Below are positions 1-5,721 of a DNA stretch of 21,565 nt, piece by piece. The notes under the pieces are model-generated. The model saw only the letters and a list, made by a program, of their open reading frames with translations. It had not been told where the DNA came from and searched no databases. Position numbers and translations under genes: made by a program. The DNA comes from an uncultured Prevotella sp. (lineage in GTDB: Bacteria > Bacteroidota > Bacteroidia > Bacteroidales > Bacteroidaceae). Position 1 is the stretch's first letter. The number at the start of each line of letters is the position of its first letter. The stretch covers positions 1-21,565 of the forward strand of contig CAKQPF010000059.1 of the NCBI GenBank assembly GCA_934256705.1, given 5' to 3'.

Positions 1-37
1 TTTGCACTACCTTTGCAGCAGTTGAGTGCGTGTTTGT

Positions 38-226
38 TTATCGTTGCTTATTTCCATATTTGCAGCACATTTGCAGCACGTTCACGCAGATGGCTTGTTT
101 AATAACGGTTTGCATTTCAGGAAGGTAAGTGATGCCGTCTTTTACCTCTACCTGTCGGGCATTGGAAAATACAAAGGCTTGATGGATATTGTATTCCTTT
201 ATCTTCAGAAAAATACACTTTTCCTA
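38..226 (-). pseudogene. C-terminal remnant of a DUF4143-type AAA ATPase
   Basis: Reading leftwards from about 226, one open frame runs to a TAA at 38-40 and encodes ...EYNIHQ followed by AFVFSNARQVEVKDG and ITYLP. This resembles the last part of the AAA ATPase/DUF4143 proteins that are abundant in Bacteroidales (the segment with a 'SN-R-V...G-I-YLP' pattern near the C terminus). The frame is closed upstream by a stop about 227-229, so the Walker-containing ATPase domain and most of DUF4143 are missing. The last ~24 residues are Cys-rich and come partly from an 11-bp tandem repeat (58-79), so they are probably not native coding sequence. I infer an internal deletion that left only the tail. 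The family assignment is from pattern memory and is not certain; a chance ORF is the alternative. Confidence 0.4.
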
Positions 227-293
227 TGATTTTACTTGTGCAAAAATACACTTTTCCTACGAAATGGGCAAATTAAAACTACACTTTTCCTAT
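215..293. repeat. Three 13-bp repeats with exact 33-bp spacing
   Basis: The motif ACACTTTTCCTAT (last base C in the middle copy) starts at 215, 248 and 281, so the period is exactly 33 bp, or about three helical turns. The bases between copies are not conserved. On the minus strand the motif reads ATAGGAAAAGTGT and sits immediately upstream of the ATPase remnant. Because 33 is a multiple of three, a plus-strand frame reads it as repeated HFSY, but nothing else supports that frame as coding. Confidence 0.7.
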
Positions 294-303
294 AATTCTT
301 ATA

Positions 304-345
304 TAAAAATATCCCAAACAAGCCTTATTGACTTGTTTGGGATAT
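304..345 (-). terminator. Hairpin terminator downstream of the YitT gene
   Basis: A perfect 14-bp inverted repeat (309-322 and 332-345) encloses a 9-nt loop. On the minus strand the stem is followed by a T5 run and further A/T-rich sequence (the complement of 304-308), as in an intrinsic terminator. It lies about 140 bp beyond the yitT stop codon. On the plus strand the stem is followed by GGATTTTATAT, a weaker signal. Confidence 0.6.
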
Positions 346-358
346 GGATTTTATATGT

Positions 359-489
359 GGTTATGGGTTTTTGGTTATGGGTTATGGGTTTGGTATCCAA
401 AGATAAGAACCTTTGGCATAGTGGCTCGGAAGATAACAGTCGAAGCATCATTCTAACCGATAACCGACAACCAACAACCGACCACTAAC
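359..489. repeat. Two-armed low-complexity element A
   Basis: The left arm (about 359-397) repeats GGTTATGGGTT-like units. The right arm (about 453-489) repeats AACCGA/ACAACC-like units and is roughly its reverse complement. The right arm runs into the yitT stop codon (485-487). The 55 bases between the arms show nothing recognisable. Similar GT-then-AC elements occur at about 1471-1580 and 8809-8929, with a G-rich/C-rich variant at 7417-7672. Confidence 0.55.
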
Positions 490-1441
490 TCAACTCGATG
501 GAGCGTCTGTCAGGGAATGCCTTCCAGCGCTTGCCGTAGGCATCGTATGCGTCGGTGACGATGACGAAGGCTGACGGGTCTATGCCCTTGATGGCTGTGG
601 TCACGGCGTCAACTTCGCGCATGTGGATTACCATCATGAGCGTGGTCTTGCCTTCCTGGCTGTATAGACCTGTGCTTTCCATCACTGTGGCAGTGCGGTC
701 GAGCTTATGGAGAATGAATTCGCGCAGTTCGGTGTGCTCCTTGTCGGCTACGATGAAGAGGAGCTTATTGTTCTTGGAACCTGATGCCACATAAGCGACG
801 GTGCGTGACATGATGAAGATGCAGATGAGGGAGTAGAGGGAGAGCATCCAAGCGTGTGGTGAGCTCTCACCTCCGATACCCATACCGATGACCAGAAGAC
901 CGGAGAGCACCACTGTGGCATCTGCTCCGAGAAGGGCATTGGAGAAACGGAAACGCAGATATTTATGCAATATCATGGCTATGATGTCGGTGCCTCCTGA
1001 TGTCGCCTTGCCTTTTACTATCAGTCCTTCGCCCAATCCGATAATCAGCGGACCGACGATGGCAGCAAGGATGAGGTCAGAGCTGAGGTCAAGGTTTCCT
1101 CTGCATATCTCCGCTGATGAAAGGCGCTGGAGTGCTTCCTCTGAAGGATAGACGAGGGCGGAAAGGAAGTTCATGATAAATGGCACTATCAGTGTAGCAT
1201 AAAGCGTCTTGATGCCAATGCCTTTTCCCAAAAGGAAATAGGAGAGGAGCAGCAGAGGAATCGCTATTATATACATGAATGTACCAATCTGATACTCTGG
1301 CATAAGATGGTGGAGCACAATAGCGATACCGGTCACTCCTCCAGGCACAAACTTGTAAGGATTGATAAAGAATACGAAGCCTACACTGGCGAGTACACTT
1401 CCTAAGGTAATAAGAAAGTAGTCTTGAATTTGTTTTTTCAT
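485..1441 (-). CDS. YitT family membrane protein (DUF161 + DUF2179)
   Basis: This encodes a 318-residue integral membrane protein of the YitT family, whose transport substrate is unknown in most bacteria. Hydrophobic segments lie at about residues 8-27, 33-45, 53-72, 79-97, 123-142, 171-190 and 198-220. A soluble C-terminal DUF2179 domain follows (about 225-318), with KTTLMMVIHMREV and the terminal FVIVTDAYDAYGKRW pattern. Length is normal for the family. I chose the ATG at 1441 (MKKQIQDYF). A longer frame back to 1513 would add 24 polar residues encoded by a low-complexity intergenic repeat, and there is no hydrophobic or conserved sequence there. The gene is divergent from the ABC ATPase, with a good minus-strand promoter at 1599-1631 and a hairpin terminator beyond the stop. 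Confidence 0.9.
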   Translation of the reverse strand: MKKQIQDYFLITLGSVLASVGFVFFINPYKFVPGGVTGIAIVLHHLMPEYQIGTFMYIIAIPLLLLSYFLLGKGIGIKTLYATLIVPFIMNFLSALVYPSEEALQRLSSAEICRGNLDLSSDLILAAIVGPLIIGLGEGLIVKGKATSGGTDIIAMILHKYLRFRFSNALLGADATVVLSGLLVIGMGIGGESSPHAWMLSLYSLICIFIMSRTVAYVASGSKNNKLLFIVADKEHTELREFILHKLDRTATVMESTGLYSQEGKTTLMMVIHMREVDAVTTAIKGIDPSAFVIVTDAYDAYGKRWKAFPDRRSIELS

Positions 1442-1470
1442 AGTATTTATAAAATTCTTTTTGGGGGTAC

Positions 1471-1580
1471 TAATTGATTGGTTCGTAATTTGGTTATTTG
1501 GTCGTTTCGCCATTTTGTCGTTTCGTCGTATGCTTCTAAGCCATCAACTAAACAACTAAACCACCAAACGACTAAACCAC
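1471..1580. repeat. Two-armed low-complexity element B
   Basis: A GT-rich arm (about 1471-1534, units such as TTTGGTCGTTTCG) is followed within a few bases by an AC-rich arm (about 1537-1580, units such as ACTAAACAACTAAACCACC). The arms are imperfectly complementary. The element sits in the long 5' leader of yitT, between its promoter and start codon, so it would be transcribed into the leader. Confidence 0.55.
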
Positions 1581-1598
1581 ATTTCCTTTTTCGCGGTG

Positions 1599-1631
1599 CA
1601 AAGTTAGTAAAAATTATTGAAATGCAACAAA
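1599..1631 (-). promoter_or_regulatory. Promoter for yitT (Bacteroides type)
   Basis: On the minus strand a TTTG (-33 box, 1631-1628) is followed after 21 bases by TAACTTTG (-7 box TANNTTTG, 1606-1599). This fits the Bacteroidetes housekeeping promoter consensus. The resulting leader is about 150 nt and contains element B. Confidence 0.65.
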
Positions 1632-1644
1632 TGAAAATTGAATA

Positions 1645-1676
1645 TTTGGCAGTATTACATTTTTTTTATATTTTTG
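1645..1676 (+). promoter_or_regulatory. Promoter for the ABC ATPase-helicase pair
   Basis: TTTG at 1645-1648 (-33) is followed after exactly 20 bases by TATTTTTG at 1669-1676 (TANNTTTG -7 box). The predicted start site is about 70 bases before the ATG at 1754. The -33 box lies only 13 bases from that of the divergent yitT promoter, so one bound regulator could affect both. Confidence 0.65.
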
Positions 1677-1753
1677 CACCCGATAAAATCATTGTTCCGA
1701 GGGTAAAAACAAGATATTTCGACACTTACCTTCCGGAAACCTTATTTGATGAA

Positions 1754-2536
1754 ATGAAGATAACACTCGACAATCTATCCATAGGATACGGCAAGACCAT
1801 CGTGGCAAGTGGCATCAATGCTGCGCTCGAAAGCGGGCAGTTGACATGCCTGCTCGGTGCTAACGGTGCGGGCAAATCCACTCTGCTCCGCACTCTCTCC
1901 GCTTTCCAGCCTGCCCTGGACGGTGAGATAAGATACGACGGCACGCTTCTCTCTGATTTCTCCCCGAAGGAAAGGGCGAAGATGATTGGCGTGGTGCTGA
2001 CGCAAAGACCACAGGTGCAATATATGAAGGTGCGTGAACTGGTGGGCATCGGTCGCGCTCCTTACACCGGTTTCTGGGGAAAGCTATGCCAGGAGGACGA
2101 GGATATCGTCACTGACGCGATGCAGAAGGTGGGCATATCTCAGCTTGCCGACCGTTTCGTGCATGCTCTAAGCGACGGAGAGCGGCAGAAAGTGATGATC
2201 GCCAAGGCGCTTGCCCAGCAGACTCCAGTCATTTTCCTCGATGAGCCTACCGCTTTCCTCGATTTCCCGTCAAAGGTGGAGACGATGCAGCTGCTCCTCG
2301 CACTGTGCCATGACATGGGGAAAATAGCCTTTTTCTCCACTCATGACGTGGAGATTGCGCTGCAGATGTCCGACCGCGTATGGCTGATGGACAAGGCCAG
2401 CGGACTCAGTATCGGCACTCCGCACGAACTGGCGCAGCAGGGCGTGATAGGTCTTTTCGTGGAAAGACCAGGCGTGACCTTCGACCCCGAGACGCTGGGA
2501 ATCACGGTGCGCGGAGCAAGGGACGTAAGGAAATAA
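1754..2536 (+). CDS. ABC transporter ATP-binding protein, FecE/BtuD-like
   Basis: This is a 260-residue cytoplasmic ATPase that would power a membrane importer. All nucleotide-binding motifs are intact: Walker A GANGAGKS (35-42), Q-loop Gln84 (TQRPQVQ), signature LSDGERQ (139-145), Walker B VIFLDEPT (159-166) and the H-loop His197 (FSTHD). The length and the LSDGERQ signature fit the iron-siderophore/haem/cobalamin subfamily (FecE, HmuV, BtuD). I chose the ATG at 1754 because MKITLDNLSIGYGKT is a standard ABC start; the upstream extension of this frame is promoter and repeat sequence. No permease or substrate-binding gene is next to it, so it is an orphan here and the substrate cannot be read. 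It is probably co-transcribed with the helicase 45 bp downstream. Confidence 0.88.
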   Translation: MKITLDNLSIGYGKTIVASGINAALESGQLTCLLGANGAGKSTLLRTLSAFQPALDGEIRYDGTLLSDFSPKERAKMIGVVLTQRPQVQYMKVRELVGIGRAPYTGFWGKLCQEDEDIVTDAMQKVGISQLADRFVHALSDGERQKVMIAKALAQQTPVIFLDEPTAFLDFPSKVETMQLLLALCHDMGKIAFFSTHDVEIALQMSDRVWLMDKASGLSIGTPHELAQQGVIGLFVERPGVTFDPETLGITVRGARDVRK

Positions 2537-2581
2537 TCAGGTCCGGTGATGACCGTTCCTTTTATATGGATATAAAAACTG

Positions 2582-4552
2582 ATGAGCACGATAACACAAC
2601 AGCTGATGCAGCAGCATCTCCTCCTGCGACTGGAATACAACACCGAGAAGGAGGCTTACGAGAAACAGACCGAGAGCATAGGAATAATGCGCAAGGTGAA
2701 GCGCGGCGATGCGTGGAAGAACGTGAGGACGGGCAAGTCCTTCTATAATTCCCTCAACCAGATGTGCATCGAGATATTCCGCACCGAGGACAAGGAGATA
2801 GAGCACAACTTCGAGTTCGGTCGCCCCGTGGCATTCTTCGTGATGCTTTCCGAGGGCGAGGGCAAGGATGCCAATGCTCTGAAATTCCTTAATGCCAAAG
2901 GCACTGTGAGCTATGTCGATGGCGACCGCATGGTGGTGGCGCTGCCAAAGGACGACTATGCCGCCGAAATAACGACCGTATCCAGTGGTGATGCCGCTGG
3001 CGGACTTGGTCTGCAGTTGTCTTTCGACGAGACATCCTATCGCCTCATGTTCGATGCCCTGGAGCGTGTCACCCGTGCCCGTGGCAATCGCCTTGCCTAT
3101 CTGCGTGACCTCTTCTATTCCCACCAGCCGGCACAGCATTTCTCTTTCCCGCCGATGCACTTTCCATGGCTCAACGCCACTCAGGAGAAGGCTGTCAACG
3201 AGGTGCTCTGGACCAAGGACGTGATGGTGGTGCATGGTCCTCCGGGAACGGGAAAGACCACCACTCTCGTGGAGGCCATCAGCGAGACGCTGCGCCGCGA
3301 GAGCCAGGTGCTGGTCTGCGCACAGTCCAACATGGCTGTCGATTGGATCAGCGAGCAGCTCGTGGACCGTGGCATACCAGTGCTCCGGGTGGGCAATCCC
3401 ACCCGTGTCAACGACAAGATGCTGGGCTTCACTTACGAGAGGAAATTCGAGGCGCATCCGGATTACCCTCAGTTGTGGACGCTGCGCAAGGCGATACGCG
3501 AGATGAGAAGCAGGCGGAAGCGTGGCTCTGAGTCGTATCATCAGCAGTTGGACAGGCTGAAAAGTCGTGCCATCGAACTGGAACTGCGCATCAATGCAGA
3601 GCTTTTTGGCGAAGCCCGTGTCATAGCCTGCACGCTGACGGGAGCGGCAAACCGTGTGCTTGACGGCATGAAATTCTCCACCTTATTTATAGATGAGGCA
3701 GCTCAGGCCCTCGAAGCCGCATGCTGGATTCCCATCCGCAAGGTGTCGAGAGTAATCTTTGCCGGCGACCATCAGCAGCTTCCGCCTACCGTGAAGAGCG
3801 TGGCGGCGCTGAAGGCAGGGCTCGGCAAGACGCTGATGGAGCGTATAGTGGAAAACAAGCCCGAAGTGGTCACCCTCCTGCAGGTGCAGTATCGCATGAA
3901 CGACAGCATAATGCAGTTCTCCAGCAGGGAGTTTTATGGAGGCAAACTGCAGACCGCTCCCGAGATAAAGCACCGCGGCATACTGGATTATGACATCCCA
4001 ATCAGTTGGTATGAGGTGCCCCTTGCCGATGAAGGAGGTAAGGTGGCCGGCGATGAAACCATAAATGTTGACCCAGAAAAGTGGGGAAAAGAGGAATTTG
4101 TGGGTGAGTCATTCGGTCGTGTCAACAAGGCAGAAGCGGAGCTGACTCTTCAGCATCTCGAACTATATTTCAGCAGGATAGGCAAGCAGCGTATCCTCGA
4201 TGAGCGTATCGACGTGGGAGTAATTTCGCCTTATCGGGCACAGGTGCAGTTGCTTCGTCGGCTTATCCGCAAGCGTGAGTATTTCAAGCCCTTCCGTCAT
4301 CTCATCTCCATCAACACGGTGGATGGATTCCAGGGACAGGAGCGCGACGTGATAATCATCTCCCTCGTGCGCAGCAATGACGACGGACAGATAGGTTTCC
4401 TCCGTGATCTCCGCCGCATGAACGTGGCAATCACCCGTGCCAGGATGAAGCTCATCATCCTCGGCAATGTGGCCACCCTCACCCGCCATCCCTTCTACCG
4501 TCGTCTCCACGAGTATGTGGAGAGCCTTCAGGATGGGAGTCTGGTTGTTTAG
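2582..4552 (+). CDS. Superfamily 1 DNA/RNA helicase (UPF1/IGHMBP2-like)
   Basis: This encodes a 656-residue helicase of the DNA2/NAM7 (AAA_11/AAA_12) group. Visible motifs are Q-motif-like WLNATQEKAV just before motif I, motif I GPPGTGKTTT (from residue 219), motif Ia region VLVCAQSNMAVD, motif II IDEAAQA (DEAA at 371-374), motif III AGDHQQLPPT, motif IV QYRMNDSIMQFSS, motif V VDGFQGQERD (580-589) and motif VI NVAITRARMK. The set is complete, so an active 5'-3' helicase is expected. About 200 N-terminal residues correspond to the beta-barrel region of IGHMBP2-type proteins. The cellular role in Bacteroidetes is not established; nucleic-acid repair or RNA surveillance are possibilities. It follows the ABC ATPase by 45 bp in one probable operon. 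Its last codons (SLVV-stop) are written in a 16-bp tandem repeat that continues beyond the stop. Confidence 0.92.
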   Translation: MSTITQQLMQQHLLLRLEYNTEKEAYEKQTESIGIMRKVKRGDAWKNVRTGKSFYNSLNQMCIEIFRTEDKEIEHNFEFGRPVAFFVMLSEGEGKDANALKFLNAKGTVSYVDGDRMVVALPKDDYAAEITTVSSGDAAGGLGLQLSFDETSYRLMFDALERVTRARGNRLAYLRDLFYSHQPAQHFSFPPMHFPWLNATQEKAVNEVLWTKDVMVVHGPPGTGKTTTLVEAISETLRRESQVLVCAQSNMAVDWISEQLVDRGIPVLRVGNPTRVNDKMLGFTYERKFEAHPDYPQLWTLRKAIREMRSRRKRGSESYHQQLDRLKSRAIELELRINAELFGEARVIACTLTGAANRVLDGMKFSTLFIDEAAQALEAACWIPIRKVSRVIFAGDHQQLPPTVKSVAALKAGLGKTLMERIVENKPEVVTLLQVQYRMNDSIMQFSSREFYGGKLQTAPEIKHRGILDYDIPISWYEVPLADEGGKVAGDETINVDPEKWGKEEFVGESFGRVNKAEAELTLQHLELYFSRIGKQRILDERIDVGVISPYRAQVQLLRRLIRKREYFKPFRHLISINTVDGFQGQERDVIIISLVRSNDDGQIGFLRDLRRMNVAITRARMKLIILGNVATLTRHPFYRRLHEYVESLQDGSLVV

Positions 4553-4590
4553 TTGTCTGGTTGTTTAGTCGTCTTTGGTTAGTTAGTGCA
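4539..4590. repeat. Tandem 16-bp unit, element E (single GT arm)
   Basis: The unit GTCTGGTTGTTTAGTT occurs at 4539-4554 and again at 4555-4570 with one change (15/16), then degrades into CTTTGGTTAGTTAG. It straddles the helicase stop codon. Nearly the same 16-bp unit (one mismatch), inverted, forms the AC arm of element D at 8894-8925. Confidence 0.75.
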
Positions 4591-4637
4591 AAGTCGCATT
4601 GTGGTAAATTCTGAAAGCATAGCTTTTACTCCCTAAT

Positions 4638-4694
4638 AGCATAGATATTACGCTGCAATATCTATGCTTTTACCGCCCAATATCTATGCTTTTA
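4638..4694 (+). terminator. Hairpin with repeated AATATCTATGCTTTTA motif
   Basis: A perfect 12-bp inverted repeat (4638-4649 and 4657-4668, 7-nt loop) is followed by TTTTA, which suits a terminator for the helicase operon. The right arm plus T-tract is repeated directly at 4679-4694, 22 bp further on, and a partial copy (GCATAGCTTTTACT) precedes the stem. The repeated arm means alternative pairings are possible. Confidence 0.5.
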
Positions 4695-4727
4695 CAACAG
4701 CACAGCAATAGCCCCTCCAGAAACAGA

Positions 4728-4765
4728 CCTCTCCACCCCCTCGAAGAAGGGGTGGAGAGGCTTTT
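4728..4765 (+). terminator. Strong G+C-rich hairpin followed by CTTTT
   Basis: A perfect 12-bp stem (CCTCTCCACCCC at 4728-4739 with its complement at 4749-4760) has a 9-nt loop and is followed by CTTTT. It looks like a rho-independent terminator in the convergent region between the helicase and the minus-strand lipoprotein gene. Shorter outer complementary stretches (CTCCAGAAA at 4715-4723 and its inverse near 4789-4797; GCAATAGC and its near-inverse further out) suggest it is the core of a larger palindromic element. Confidence 0.5.
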
Positions 4766-4963
4766 CATGAGGGTGTGGATTACTCTTTCTGGAGCGGTTA
4801 GGAAGGCCCGTTGTTGTGCTATTGCAGAATGACAGTTCGGATGCCACTTTGTGATATCCGAGTTGTCGCATTTCTGTTCGGTTTTTCCCATAGCCTTTTC
4901 GCTTCCATCATGTATAATGGTCTGGGCTGTATCTTTAGTCCGGGAGATTCTGATGGAGTATGT

Positions 4964-5641
4964 TCATTGCTTTGTACTGTCCATTAGTGATGACAATTCT
5001 TCTTCAAAGTCAAGTTTCACATCGTTATAGTCGAAACCTTGTAAACCGATCAAGTCTTTCTGCCCATATCTTGCAACGATTTTAGTCAGATCCTTGTCAA
5101 AGAAATATAGAACTTCATCCATTACGACGTTGCCTGCATTGTTTTTTGCTCTATATGATAAAACAGTCATAAATCCATCAAACTCATGCTTTTTAGAAAT
5201 TAAGTCATTTATGAGTTCTATGTTGTTCTTAATCAACTGTATAATCTCTTCTTTGTATGACTCTGCTTTTGCCATGGCTTTGTCACGTTCCTCTTTGTGT
5301 TGCTTATACTGCTGAACGCCAAAGTCATACCCATTTCTGTAGGAATCCGCATAGATAGACATAGATGATTCTGCATGCTTTACATTCTGCTGTGCCTCTT
5401 TGTACTTTTTGTAAAGTGTCGCTATGTCATAGCCAAACTTGAAGGTTTCTGCATTACGTGCTTGGTCATCATTGAAGCAACTGTCCAGTTCCATTTTTGC
5501 AACTTCAAAGGAAGATGGATAAAGTAATGTCTGATTCATGTCAGTCTCAATCAAAGCCATCGCTTTTTCTTCATTGCTTTGAGTGCATGAGGCAAACAGT
5601 AAGGATACTAATAATAAGTAAAGGAATGAATAGGTTTTCAT
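4964..5641 (-). CDS. Lipoprotein of unknown function
   Basis: This encodes a 225-residue lipoprotein. A lipoprotein signal (MKTYSFLYLLLVSLLFASC) gives acylated Cys19, followed by TQSNEEK, which could act as a Bacteroidetes surface-export signal. The mature part is highly charged and probably helical at residues 80-150 (KKYKEAQQNVKHAE..., EERDKAMAKAESYKEE). A C-terminal segment then reads FMTVLSYRAKNNAGNVVMDEVLYFFDKDL, resembling uncharacterised Bacteroidales lipoproteins with a similar 'RANNNAGN...FDKDL' ending (recognised from memory, no named domain). I chose the ATG at 5641 because it begins the signal peptide; the frame is open back to 5746 but overlaps the end of the upstream gene. It is less G+C-rich than the operons around it. 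It lies 80 bp downstream of the PD-(D/E)XK gene on the same strand and may be read through from it. Confidence 0.75.
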   Translation of the reverse strand: MKTYSFLYLLLVSLLFASCTQSNEEKAMALIETDMNQTLLYPSSFEVAKMELDSCFNDDQARNAETFKFGYDIATLYKKYKEAQQNVKHAESSMSIYADSYRNGYDFGVQQYKQHKEERDKAMAKAESYKEEIIQLIKNNIELINDLISKKHEFDGFMTVLSYRAKNNAGNVVMDEVLYFFDKDLTKIVARYGQKDLIGLQGFDYNDVKLDFEEELSSLMDSTKQ

Positions 5642-5721
5642 ATAGGTATAGTTTTTTTGATTAGGTATTTTAGTATAAGTGGTGGACACCAGCTGCGGAA
5701 CTGTCATTTTACTCCCGCCTG

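Larger units (their letters stand above)
4553..4963. other. Gene-free convergent region
   Basis: This 411-bp stretch separates the plus-strand helicase from the minus-strand lipoprotein gene. It holds the end of element E, two hairpins and a possible larger palindrome reaching about 4830. The remainder, about 4830-4963, shows nothing I can assign. A 73-codon minus-strand frame crosses the hairpins but matches nothing and is not called. Confidence 0.6.

Noticed and set aside
8..15. TACCTTTG, a possible -7 promoter box
   Set aside because: No credible gene follows on the plus strand and the -33 position lies outside the window.
26..229. 67-codon plus-strand ORF with a hydrophobic start
   Set aside because: It is antisense to the better-supported ATPase remnant, contains an 11-bp tandem repeat and shows no family pattern.
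189..488. 99-codon plus-strand ORF with repeated HFSY
   Set aside because: The repetition comes from the 33-bp DNA repeat; the frame then runs through a hairpin and low-complexity DNA.
1442..1513. N-terminal extension of the YitT gene
   Set aside because: The added residues are encoded by low-complexity repeat DNA and are polar; the ATG at 1441 starts the membrane protein directly.
2537..3541. 334-codon minus-strand ORF opposite the helicase
   Set aside because: It is a shadow of the helicase gene, which has all SF1 motifs in order.
4670..4891. 73-codon minus-strand ORF
   Set aside because: It reads through two hairpins and an apparent repeat and has no domain, signal peptide or initiation support.
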